Assembly: GCA_051453625.1 (NCBI GenBank)
Contig: JBOZIK010000001.1
Coordinates: forward strand, 110,538,028 to 110,591,292
Origin: Welwitschia mirabilis
Taxonomy: Eukaryota > Gnetophyta > Gnetopsida > Welwitschiales
DNA: 53,265 nt
Direction of reading: 5' to 3'
Positions 35,482 to 45,789 of the stretch are shown piece by piece. How positions within the stretch are numbered: position 1 is the stretch's first letter; each line of letters starts with the position of its first letter. Under the pieces are notes generated by a model. The model saw only the letters and a list, made by a program, of their open reading frames with translations, ran no database searches and had not been told where the DNA came from. Made by a program: the position numbers and the translations under genes.

Positions 35482-37629
35482 AACCCTCATTAATGTTAAA
35501 TTTCATATGAAATTCAACATCACAATTGATGAGAGATGGTTGAAACAAACTTTGAACCTAGCTTAAGTAACTAGGAACATTCACTTAGAATAAAATGAAA
35601 TAACTTGGATAAAGTAAAATAACCTAGGATAACTCAGGACAAAGTGGGACAATTCGAGATAACTTGGGATAAAGTGTGATAACTCAGGACAACATGGACT
35701 AATTGTAATCAGGTGGACTAACCTAAGCAATTTTTATATAAAACAATATTACAAGAAGTGTTTCATACCACTTCTTATAATATCATTTTACATAAAATTT
35801 CATACCACATAAATTGGTTGGAACAAGTCCCCAAGCTAACTTTCACTTAATCAACTGTTCTACCTTGCTTCACTTAACCGAAGTTGATAAATTTATCCTT
35901 GAAAATAAAAGTTTTTACACTATTTTTTTGATATTCATAAGGCATGAAATAGGCTCCTAAACATTTAACATTAGAAACATCAAATAATTACCTTATATAA
36001 CAAAATCAAGGGATTTTATAAGAAATTAATAAAGGGACATGGAAACTAAAGGTGTTTGATATTACCTTTGTCTTCTATGTGGTACCCTTACATCATTTTT
36101 TGGAAATGCTCTCTAACCAATAATTCAAAATAGTGTGCCCTCTCTTTCCAAGAAGAAATTAGGTATAAAATAATTTTAGATAATGACTTTTAGACAGAGA
36201 ATAAGACAGAAAAATTTTTTTTAATTTAAATAGTAATGCATGTCTGTGTAGAAATAAGATCAGACCCTATCAGCGATTAATAGAAAAGATCAAAACAAAC
36301 CTGCCCTCACCTTTTTTTTAGTGTCATTAGTATGAAGGATAAATTTCTTTTTTTAAATAGAATCTTTTGAGATCAAAGCCAAAGGAGATAATAGAGGAAT
36401 TGGAGCTCTATTTTTACCAAATCATGACATGTCTAGCGGTATCATTATAATCTTTAAAACAGTAGTCACTAGCATTACATTAAGAATTGTAAGTGCACAT
36501 TTCTGATGTTTGTTAAGAAAACTTTTATAATTCGATCATGCTAGTAGTGCATCTGAAATGACACAGATCCATTTCTTATGGAATCTAAAGCTGCACCAGA
36601 TTTACATACCTAAGAGAGTCTTCATTAATTTCTAAACAAGAGGACCTTCTTGAACATTTTTTAAAAAACCAATAACCTAATTTGAAAATAAAACAATGAT
36701 AAACATTCTAGATGATTTTTGCTATGTGATTTTACTAGATCTAATATGCGATCCAATCATAGTGTCCACAATCCAGAGTTATAACCAACCTCCATCACTT
36801 ACAAATTCTATAAAGGTTGCCTAACCTATTCAAAGTTTGGATAGGTTCTAGTCCATACTAACTACATCTCAAATTATGTTCTTCACAACATGATCTAATG
36901 CTAGTATGAGTCACATGACCTTCCATCCTAGAAAATAGAGAAGAAAAAATACAATATTTTTTTTAGAATCAGTTTCAAACACTAAAGCTACTCTGAAAGC
37001 AATGAAAAATGACTGCAGAATTTCTCATCTAGAATCTCTACAACAGAACTCTAGAAAGAAAGAAATAAGTCATATATGAGCTTTTTATTCTAGTAAAATG
37101 CAGAATGCTATCCTACATTACAGAGGCTAAAGTGATTTCATGGCTAGTTTCGTTCCTCCACTCCAAGGATCTAAAGATGTAGGAAAATGCCATAACTACT
37201 TTGATAAACCTGTCAATCTTCTAATCAAATAAGGATCTCATTTTGAAAATAGCTAGCTACCTAGACTCTATAATCAAAGTTTTGAAAGTTAAGATATCCA
37301 TGAAGGCCAAAGAAAAACACGGTTACTACATTCTTCATTCTCTTAACTGTAAACAAGTACAAAAAACTCATTGGTAAGAAACAGATGATGATTTAGGCTA
37401 TTATAAATTTTTTATGTGATGGAACTATACATAAAAAATGCAATGTGATTTTTTCAATATTAAACCTTTTCATTCTTTGCAGAAATGAAGCCAGAGTCAT
37501 GGAATCTAGAGTAGTGCTAATGCTCATAAGCCTTCTATTTGATCAATATGTAGATGGCAAAATGCCTAGACTTGTAGATGATTCTCTAGCCATTTTTACT
37601 CTTTTGGCATGATAAAGAAAAGGACTTAT
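35482..37629 (-). other. T internal region, non-coding
   Basis: No conserved domain seen. At about 35600-35700 there are imperfect short repeats of a GATAACTYRGGATAAAGTG type. The rest is unremarkable AT-rich sequence with A- and T-rich runs. Confidence 0.6.
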
Positions 37630-37642
37630 GGCTCTGATACCA
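37630..37642 (-). other. T primer-binding site
   Basis: TGGTATCAGAGCC on the minus strand, an exact plant initiator-Met site, followed by ATAAG. The best preserved PBS in the window. Confidence 0.92.
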
Positions 37643-37644
37643 TT

Positions 37645-37867
37645 TGTAGATTTGGAAGCATGCTAATGGACCTATAAAATGAGAGACTTCTCAAGTAGCA
37701 TGTATGATATACAAATGAATCAGCTCACTATTGATATTAAATTTGAGAGGTTTAAATACCATTAAAATACAATGAAATAGGTAAGGATGGGTAATGGAAG
37801 AGGAAAATTAGGAAGTGCTTTTAATAATCACTTAATTATGGAGTTTAACACACAAAAATATCCAACA
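37645..37867 (-). repeat. T 5-prime LTR
   Basis: 223 bp, TGTAGATTTGG to ATATCCAACA, adjoining the PBS on the left and AAAAT on the right. Confidence 0.9.
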
Positions 37868-38726
37868 AAAATAAGGTAGTTGAAAAGATGAAGGGGCCCA
37901 ATTCATAGTCTTAACACCATTTAGTATTCCCTAAACTTATTCTTTAAATATTTCTCTAGGTGTTGTTTTTCTATTATTGTTACAATTTCTATTGTTTCTC
38001 CTCCTTTTTATGGCTCTTATTTAGCTAATATTTCTTGAATTTATCTCTTATCATTATTCTTAGAAGTGGATGGGAATAATGATAAGAAGAATTCTCAGTT
38101 CTAAGATCTATGTCATCATTAGAAGATAAGTTAAAATATTTCTGTTTTTTATGTTTTCTTCTAGCAATTAACTTTATAACAATAATGTTTACATTTGAAC
38201 TAGAGGTTTATATCATGTTTTTAAGAAGAAAAATTTTTTCTTCAAATCTTGAAAATTATGTGTGCGTACTTGTATTTTATTTATTATCATGTAAGCCTTC
38301 TAATATTTTTCTTAATTAAGCTTTATTCCCTCAAATGTTTTAGCTTTTCAATAGATTTCATCATGTTCCTACATGCTCAGTAAAATGTTTATCTATTCAT
38401 GATCTCAGTCATAATCTAGATAATATCCTAAATGATTAGAAAATAGAAAATAAAAAACAAAGAACATATTAAATAGATTTGTCAAAAACCAGAATAGAAA
38501 CACACTAACAGTCATCTTAAGATGATATCAACTTATTATGTAGTAGAAAATCAAAAACAAAAACTATAAAAAAATCCTTAAAAAAACCCTAACGATTGTA
38601 TGACTATGTCATCCAGATGACAGAAAGGATGATTAGTCCAAAAAAATGCTATCATAAATAAATTTCTAAATCAAAACCAAAGCACTTATCTAGGTAAAGA
38701 TAATCCTTGAACTTTTTATGACCTTT
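37868..38726 (-). other. X2 5-prime leader
   Basis: Colinear with X1 41600-42625 (shared AGGTGTTTTTTTC, ATTATTCTTAGAAGT and TCTAAGWTCTATGTCATCA blocks). Contains palindromic TCATCCAGATGA near 38609. The plus-strand ORF 38110-38319 is not conserved and is a chance frame. Confidence 0.5.
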
Positions 38727-38742
38727 CTTGGCAATAGTTCCA
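38727..38742 (-). other. X2 primer-binding site
   Basis: TGGAACTATTGCCAAG on the minus strand, three bases from the LTR. It fits a worn TGGCGCCRTTGCC site, complementary to plant tRNA-Asp and usual in Athila/Tat gypsy elements. X1 has TGGCATCATTACTTAA at the same place; the two together support that ancestor. Confidence 0.65.
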
Positions 38743-38745
38743 ACA

Positions 38746-39921
38746 TGTTACAGTGCATATTTATGCAAACATTATGTCCTTTATCAAATCCTATCAATCA
38801 TAAATATATGCACAAACACAACATACTAATATAGATAAGAGTTAATTTGAATGTGGCAATCTATTAAAAGCACTAAGCTCAGATCTAGAGAATTGATTTA
38901 AGTGATGTATGTTTGTATTTTGAATTTAAGGTTTAAAATGAAAATCAATAATGTAAGAAATGTAAACACACTATGCAATGCAAATGTAATCTACTTTGAA
39001 TACAATATCTATCTAACTACCAAATCTCTGTCACCAAGGTCGACCCTGTGTAATATAAATTAATCAAGGAAACTATCACTAACCCTAATCAACCTAGGCT
39101 ATCAAGTATGTTAAACAAAATATAAAAAAAAATACAACGTTTAAGCTAGAAAATATAAAATTCAATGCAATGCAAATCCTAAACTAAAAATTTTAACCTT
39201 GATAAAGGTTACGTTTTATAACCTATATCAATTATGAAACTATCACAAAATCATAATTAAAATAAACCATAATGGACATGCACATGAATATAAAACTAAA
39301 AAAAATATTTTATTATTTCTTGAACTAACATCTTATTAGAAAGCAATAACACGTTGATGAAGGAGACACAATCCAATATGAAGAAGAATCCTCTTTGCAA
39401 GTGACAGATAAACCTTCTACTCTTTGATCTTTTTTCATGAGAATTTTTTATGTCAAAGAAGATTATTAGAGTTGAGGCATGACACATGACATATTGCACA
39501 AGTTTGATGAAGTTTAATGCATTAACTAGTTTTAGGTATCATACTAATTGTCATTTAGACAATGTGAGGATAATGTCATATCAAGAGAAGTTCTAAATTA
39601 GCTTCCACATCAGTCTAACAGCATCCTATTTATAGCATCCAAGCAGTATTATCCAGGTGGTCATCCAGATAATGGAGCAGATGATGATCCTTTTAAGCTT
39701 CTTTGATTAGTTGAATTTGACCTTATAAAGCATTCATTCCTTCTTAAAATGTAAATTATTAGAAATTATCCAAAATACCTCCAAATGTACTAGTAATTAT
39801 GAATTTTCATGATTTTCTCATTAACTCTAAATCATTATTTTTTTCTACTTAATCTTATCTACAAGTCCTATAAAACTACTCAAAATAATCTATTAAAAAT
39901 ATACAATTTGGCATCATAAGA
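38746..39921 (-). repeat. X LTR copy D (5-prime LTR of X2)
   Basis: Starts TGTTACAGTGCATATTTATG and ends GGCATCATAAGA, aligning with copies A-C, E and F. It lacks about 100 bp near 39475 (the TATA-like part), so it is shorter than copy B. Confidence 0.87.
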
Positions 39922-39988
39922 AAGTATCATATAAACCTTAAAAAAATTAACTCCTTGGATTGACAAGATATGAAGTTGTCATATTCAT

Positions 39989-40001
39989 GGCTCTATTACC
40001 A
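39989..40001 (-). other. Primer-binding site of Y, internal region 2
   Basis: TGGTAATAGAGCC on the minus strand, two changes from the initiator-Met site, four bases from the LTR. Together with 11922-11934 it defines the PBS of Y. Confidence 0.8.
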
Positions 40002-40005
40002 AATT

Positions 40006-40419
40006 TGATGTTCCATTTTACCATTTTAAGATTATTTCATTATAAAAAGAAACATATAAATATTTTTCCAAGATTAATAAAATAATAAGAAATAATTTCA
40101 AAAAATGTGAACTTTATTATTAATAGTAGTGGATTACATTTCTTATAATTAGCTAGTAGCCTTAGACTAGTAATCAAAGATTAAAGACTTGGACTATGAT
40201 GTGAGTCCCCCTCTTAGGATACTTGAAGATCAACCAAGTTTGTTATTGATTACATCCACCTAATCTATCCACCCCACCTAATTCCATAGGCTTAAATAGC
40301 ATCATAAAAGAACATAGTATTACATATTTGGGTTACACCCATTCATAACAACTTGCTAATCGTATTCATTTAGCATCATAACACTCTTCTTTATAAAATA
40401 GTAAATTTAAAACATTATA
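40006..40419 (-). repeat. Y LTR 3 (outer, 5-prime)
   Basis: TGATGTTCCATTTTACCATT to AAAACATTATA, a match to Y LTRs 1 and 2. Followed by GATGTT and then X1 ORF1 sequence. Confidence 0.85.
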
Positions 40420-40425
40420 GATGTT
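40420..40425. other. Target-site duplication of Y, right copy (GATGTT)
   Basis: Matches 8207-8212. X1 sequence resumes here (GATGTTATTTAACATTTTAC; X2 has GATGTCATTTAAGATTTAC). Confidence 0.65.
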
Positions 40426-41600
40426 ATTTAACATTTTACATAAAAGCACAAGTAAAATGGATGGAGAAACATGTGTAGACTCTTTATGTTAGACTATTGC
40501 ATTGGAAGGTATAAGTCTATTCTCCATTATGTTTGGTTGATTTTCTATGGATTCTTCATTATTTCTCTCCTTCTCATTATTATCTTGATCATTACCCTTT
40601 TAAATGTTCTTTTCATTTTCTTTATTATTATCTTTAATTAAATCTTCATTTTTCTATTGTACTCATTATTGATTTTTTAAATATTGTTGTCATTTTCTAA
40701 GTTGTTGGATTCATCAAAAAGATGATAAAAATAAATGTGCTCATTGTATTCTTTCTTATCCTTCTTTTCTACATCACATTGTTGCATGTTATTATTCTCT
40801 AAAATATTAGATTCACTAAAAAAATTGAAAAGAAAAATGTGATAATTATCTTCATCATGATTTGAAAAATTTTTAGATTCTTCATGAAATGATTCTTATT
40901 GTTCATCTGAATTTCCTAATAATAAGTGGATGCCAAGGATATAATCTAATATTTTAATGTCATCATCTAATGAATAATCATCCTTATCATTATTATTAAA
41001 CACTTGAGTGAAATCATCATTATCCTTTTTTTGTCCATATTCTAATTAGTGGGATGTTTTAGGTTGATCCATAACTTTATTTTCTATTTTAAAGTAAGAA
41101 TTGTTTTTACTTATTTCAAAGTTCTTCTCATTCTTCCGAAGGTGGAATGTACTAGGATATGTTTGAGTTGTAAAAGGACCTTAAGATAGTTGATTTTATA
41201 AAAAATTTTGTTAAAGGATCCTAATTAGGTTTTCTATGTTCTTATTAGTATTTTATAGGTTTTTTTATTTTCTAAATTTTTATTGGTATTTTCTTAACTC
41301 TTCTTCATTTCATCAATCATTTCTTTAACATAGTAATTTCTCTCTTCATAGCATTTCATAGGAGATAGATCTTCTTCTTCATAGTCATTCATATAAGATG
41401 GATCTCCTTCTTCATAGTAATTCATGGGAGAGGAATGGGATTTATTAAAATGATTGTAGGATGTTTTATTAGATGAGATAAAATCCCTAAAATATTGAAA
41501 ATATTTATTGTCATTTTTACATGAAGCTTGGAAAGAAGGGAGGACAAAGTAAGGAGGTTGAAAAGAGAAAGGGACCTAATTCCTAGTCTCGACATCATTT
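40426..41600 (-). pseudogene. X1 ORF1, N-terminal gag-like and acidic parts (broken)
   Basis: From about 41600 downward: FQPPYFVLPSFQASC, NKYFQYFRDFISSNKTS, then Tyr/Glu-rich repeats SPMNYYEEGDPSYMNDYEEE, DLSPMKCYEERNYYVKEMID and, after stops, GPFTTQTYPSTFHLRKNEKN. An Asp/Glu/Asn-rich stretch fills about 41040-40450. ORF1 continues at 8206-7400 after the Y insertion. It is better preserved than the X2 copy. A YYEE-type unit appears three times, suggesting internal repeats. Function unknown; gag-like by position directly after the leader. Confidence 0.55.
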
Positions 41601-42625
41601 GGTGTTATCTATCTTCTTTTTGTAAATATTTCTTAAAGTGTTTTTTTCCCATTATCCTCTAAAACCCTTACATTTCTCCTTCTTTTTTTCAATATTTGTC
41701 AAAGTGATCTCTGATAATTATCTCAAAAATTCTCATATTTCTCATCCTTTTAGCCAATATTTCTCTAATGATCCTTTATTCACTATTCTTAGAAGTAAAT
41801 GAGAAGGATAAATAAAACAAATTCTTGGTTCTAAGTTCTACATCATAACTAGGAGGTAATTCAAAAGGGTTTTGGATTTTCCATTTTCTTTTAGCAATTA
41901 ACTCTTCAACTATAATGTTTACACTTGAATTATGTATTCATATCATGATTGGTATACTAGACTAGGCTACTTTTTAAATTTGACATTAATGAAGAAGAAA
42001 TAAAACAATTTGCTTATATTCTATTATTTTCATGACTTCTTTTAAAAAAATTAATTTTGAAATAACAAAAGAAAAAAAATCTTTAATTTTTGGAATTCAT
42101 GTACCTAGGATGTGCATAGCTAAGTTTTATTTGTAGTTAAGTAAGCCTTCTCTTCTATTTTTCTCAATTAGGCTTCATTCCCTCTAATATTTTAGCTCTT
42201 CACCAAACTATATCATATCCTACATGCTCAGAAACTATTCTTGCACAAATTTCATCTCGGTTGTTATTCAAACAATATCCTAGATGGACATTATAAAGAA
42301 ACAAAAAGTAGAAAGAAAAACATAAATATATAAAACTGATAGTCATCTACCTAAATCATCTAGATGACAAATGGAATGATGATAATTTATTATATTATAG
42401 AAAATGAAAAAAAAACTATAGAAAAATAGTGGAAAAATACAACCCTAGGTCATCATATCCCTAGTTGTCTAGATGATAGAGAAGATAATAGTTTGTGGAA
42501 TAGAAACCAAAAAATGTAAAAAGAAAAACTATAGTATATACAGTATAAATACAATGCTATCATAAAGGAATAATTATAATTGAAATCCAAACTACTTATC
42601 TACATAATGACAATCCTTTACATTC
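41601..42625 (-). other. X1 5-prime leader
   Basis: Non-coding stretch between PBS and ORF1, colinear with X2 37868-38726. Contains ATCATCTAGATGAC at 42355-42368 and a related GTCTAGATGATA near 42466. Confidence 0.5.
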
Positions 42626-42641
42626 TTAAGTAATGATGCCA
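42626..42641 (-). other. X1 primer-binding site
   Basis: TGGCATCATTACTTAA on the minus strand, three bases inside the LTR. A worn relative of TGGCGCCRTTGCC; see X2. Confidence 0.6.
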
Positions 42642-42644
42642 AAA

Positions 42645-43909
42645 TGTTGTAGTGTATATTTATGTAATCATTACATTCTTAAATAAATCCTATCAATCAC
42701 AAATATTTACTTAAAACACGTACTAGTCTAGATGAGAGTTAATTTGAATGTTGTAATTCATTAAAAGCACTAGGATCAAAGTTAGAGAATTAATTTCAAA
42801 TGATATATTTTTGTATTTTTATATTTATGAAAATAAAAATAAAGAATGATGCAAGAAAACAATGCAAAGTAAACACACTAATGCAATGAAATGCACATGA
42901 AAATTATTTTTAATGAAATATCTATTTGACTGCTAAATCTTCCTGTCACAAAGATCATCCTTGTATAACCTAGATTAATCAAGAAAATTGTCAATAACCC
43001 TAACTAACCTAAGATATCAGGTACATCAAATAGAATATAGAAAACATATAAGTCTTATGCTATGAAATGAAAAATGAAATGCAATGCAAGATATAAACTA
43101 ATGATTCCACCCTTGATAAAGGTTTCTCTCATGATCTATATCAACTATGAAGATATCATGAAATCATAACCAATATAATCCATAAGAAAAATACATATAA
43201 TAAAAGTAAAATAGATTTTTCATAAATGTCAAACAAACATCCTATTATAAAGTAGTAGCATCTCAATGGAGGATACATAGCCCAACACCAATGAAGACTT
43301 CTCTCTACAATAATGGATATACCTCGTACCCTTCAATCTCATGTTACAAGATTTTTAGGTATTAAAGAAGATGAAAGTTGAAGTAACTATGAAGGAGGTA
43401 TTTATTATAACCAACATCCTAAAAATAGAAAACGTAACAACTAGATGAAATCCTAATAACACCAAGGAAAGGCATATAATACGTTTACTAAGTTGGGTAA
43501 AGTTTAGTACATTGGCTGTAATTATGTGTTGTCTTATTTATCATCTAAATGATAAAGGGGATGATGCCACATCAGCAATATTCCAACATCAGCTTTCATC
43601 TTAATCCAGTCAACATTCTTATCAACTTTTAGTATGTTGTCATTTGGTTATCATCTAGATGATGGAAGGGATGATAGACTCTTAAGCTTTTTATCCAAGT
43701 AAATTTGGCTTTGTAGATCATTGACTCCTTCTTAGAATGTGAAGTATTAGAATTTATCCAAAATTCCTTTAAATGTATTAGTAATTATTTATTTCCATGA
43801 TTATCTCTTTAATGCTTGATAATCATCGATTTTCACTCGAACCTATCTAAATGTCTTGTAAAACTTCTCAAAATACCCCATTAAAAACGTACAATTTGGT
43901 ATCATAATA
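42645..43909 (-). repeat. X LTR copy E (5-prime LTR of X1)
   Basis: Starts TGTTGTAGTGTATATTTATG and ends GGTATCATAATA. 1265 bp. Followed directly by the AAATG duplication. Confidence 0.87.
43394..43410 (-). promoter_or_regulatory. Core promoter-like motif of the X LTR
   Basis: TTATAATAAATACCTCC on the minus strand. The same AATAAATACCTCC-type motif lies at the matching place in LTRs A (2170-2183), C (19561-19580) and F (about 50327-50341). A TATA-like element driving the X transcript is the simplest reading. Confidence 0.45.
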
Positions 43910-43914
43910 AAATG
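43910..43914. other. Target-site duplication of X1, right copy (AAATG)
   Basis: Exact match to 1428-1432. Confidence 0.75.
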
Positions 43915-44640
43915 CTAACTTAAACTTTAATTGAAATGCATTTTTTGTCTTCGTCCTCAGGCCCTCCTCTAGCTAGGAGATCTAACTGAAAGAATGGATT
44001 TTCTAGTTATTTTAAGAATTGATCTTTTGAGAGTTTCCAATTGATTTATCTATTTTCACTTTTTTAAATACTATTGTGAGTTTAAGAGAAGTTTCTAAGT
44101 GTACTAATCTTATTTGTGTAATAATCATTTACTCAAATAAAAGAGTTTTCATGTTATCAGCTTTTCCTTTTCATTTTTTTAATTATATATAAATATGTAA
44201 GTTGCATCAATAGCCAAAAGAACTCATATATCTTATCATAAGATAATAATATTCTACTAAATATAGACATTAAATGAAAAAAATTACTAAAATGATTCTA
44301 CCTAGAATAAACTTAATAATGAGAGGTGATAATTATCTCATTTATTATAATACTGGGAATTTGTTTCAATAAGACTGATTCACTCAAATAAAAATCAAAT
44401 ATGTAACTATCAATCCATGGTTTTTTTGAAAAGATTAGAGATCTCTTAATAATGTACTAAGTGAAATTTAATGATTAAAACCCAAGTCTTAACTTGTTAT
44501 TTAGTGTCAGCTTTCCATAATAACTTATGTGTATTACAAAATTTTGTATTATAAGAAATTATAAGGATTCATCTTTCAACTCTATAGCATGTGCATCATG
44601 GATGAGGGAGTGAAGTTGATAATGTTACTAAGATTTATTA
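43915..44640. other. Unassigned stretch right of X1
   Basis: Continues the pre-insertion sequence from 1432. A GAATGGATTTTCTAG...TCTTTTGAGAGTTTCCAATT block vaguely resembles the region after the Z TATA box near 18095. No domain or clear repeat border seen. Confidence 0.35.
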
Positions 44641-44999
44641 ATCTATATAAATATTATCACTAGATAATAAAAATGAATTATTCACTAGTAGTATTTAAGA
44701 ACACTTATGTACATTAAGGAGAGTGCAATTACTATCAAAAGAGTAACAACCAATAAGTATAATTTTATATTAGATCATAATCAATTGGCCTTTTAATGAA
44801 GTTTCTACAACTACAATATTACACTACCAAAGGCCCCTCTTAAGAATATTTACCCAGATGTACTTGTGATAGAACAATGTATTTATTTGATTTTGGGTTT
44901 AGGCTTATGATGAAATATGAGAGATTAATAATGCATGATGCATAGGTAACAAGGTTAAACAAAAGAAATTTACTGATATAAAGATAATCTTTTATAACC

Positions 45000-45789
45000 T
45001 TTTTTTCCTACATGTTTCCTACCAGTCATGTAGTTGGCTGACAATGAAAATGAACTAGGTTATTTTAACCACCATTTTAAGACTTATTTCCTTAATTAAT
45101 AATTTTCTTTTCATAAAAAAACTATGGATTGATAGAATATGGTCTTTAATATCCTACTCCTTATAAAGATCTACATTATGCCTAAGGCAATAAAACTTAT
45201 TAATGTATTAAGGATTTTATCAAAAAGAATCTTAAAAATACCATTAAAAGTAAATTTTAGCTTTAAAATTTTCATAAAGTAATTATATGGCTATTGATAC
45301 TATGATTTTATTTTATTTTATTATATTAGAGATAGAGTGGGAGTATCTTCTCCACTCTAAAGGAATTTCCTAAATAATTTAAAAAAGATTTGTGTTCATT
45401 ATAAATTCTTAGTCTTTGTTCATTTACTTGATAGATTACATTTTTTTTACATTCATAGATTTCAAAGACTCCATTTCCTATTAATTTGTTACTGAGAATG
45501 ATCTAAGCCAATTTTGGATGTATTTCTATTTTAAATGAAGTATTTTAGGATCATAAAATAGGAATAAATCTCTTTTCTTAATTTCCAAATTTTTGATATT
45601 ATTATCATGGCTTCCTTTAGTTTTCTATTATATTAGTTCTTTTATTAAAAGGTCTTCTCTTCTTTGTTCATCTAGTATATTTATGTTTTTTATTCATTGT
45701 TCTTGAGCTTTATCTAAATTGCACTTTAGTTTTTTGGCTAGTTTATAAATTTTAATTTTAAACTTAATAGGTAATATTGCTTTTTTTCA
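45000..45789 (-). other. G post-integrase region
   Basis: AT-rich tail after the integrase end (last readable part near 45790, IPYKLVYEKK-like). No further domain seen. Confidence 0.45.

Larger units (their letters stand above)
35259..37867 (-). mobile_element. T: small non-autonomous LTR element, 2609 bp
   Basis: Two 223-bp direct repeats (35259-35481, 37645-37867) start TGTAG and end CAACA (TAATA in the worn left copy). An exact initiator-Met PBS, TGGTATCAGAGCC, lies two bases inside the right LTR, so the element is on the minus strand. An exact AAAAT duplication flanks it. The LTRs are roughly 80-85 percent identical by eye. The 2.16-kb internal region shows no gag, RT or integrase on either strand. 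X1 41530-41560 is the uninterrupted target. It is larger than typical TRIMs and resembles a short non-autonomous LTR element. Confidence 0.9.
14841..39921 (-). mobile_element. X2: second X-family element, inserted in Y, split by copia and T
   Basis: Minus strand. The 5-prime LTR is 38746-39921, with a PBS at 38727-38742. The internal region runs left through T (35259-37867) and copia (24650-34855) to a PPT at 20083-20099 and an LTR at 19269-20082. A further X LTR at 14841-16097 forms the outer left edge. The Y sequence breaks at 14840 and resumes at 39922. Compared with uninterrupted Y at about 11845-11860, both flanks cover the same five bases (GGGTA there, GGATG left, AAGTA right), so 14841-39921 behaves as one insertion. 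Without inserts the internal region from LTR C to LTR D is about 5.85 kb, matching X1 without its duplication. 16098-19268 is unexplained. Confidence 0.7.
8214..40419 (-). mobile_element. Y: gag-bearing LTR element without pol, LTR-int-LTR-int-LTR
   Basis: A minus-strand element with three LTRs (8214-8629, 11939-12325, 40006-40419) and two internal regions. Internal 1 is 8630-11938 with an 830-N gap. Internal 2 is 12326-14840 plus 39922-40005, split by X2. Each internal region runs PBS (initiator-Met type), a leader full of 20-bp repeats, a decayed gag, and a PPT. The middle LTR has a PPT on one side and a PBS on the other, as expected for a tandem element made by unequal recombination. GATGTT flanks only the outermost LTRs, so the array entered or formed at a single site in X1. 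Without X2 it is about 7.1 kb. No RT or integrase is seen. Confidence 0.8.
1433..43909 (-). mobile_element. X1: non-autonomous gypsy-type LTR retrotransposon, split by Y
   Basis: The element runs on the minus strand: 5-prime LTR at 42645-43909, PBS at 42626-42641, internal region 42644 down to 40420, then (after the Y insertion 8214-40419) 8213 down to 2806, a PPT at about 2806-2820, and the 3-prime LTR at 1433-2805. The 5-bp duplication AAATG at both outer edges shows the two LTRs belong to one insertion although 42 kb apart. Without Y the internal region is about 7.6 kb, including an extra roughly 1.6-kb duplication around the gap at 4612-4711. It encodes ORF1 only. I see no protease, RT, RNase H or integrase, so mobility would have needed another element's enzymes. 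Confidence 0.8.
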
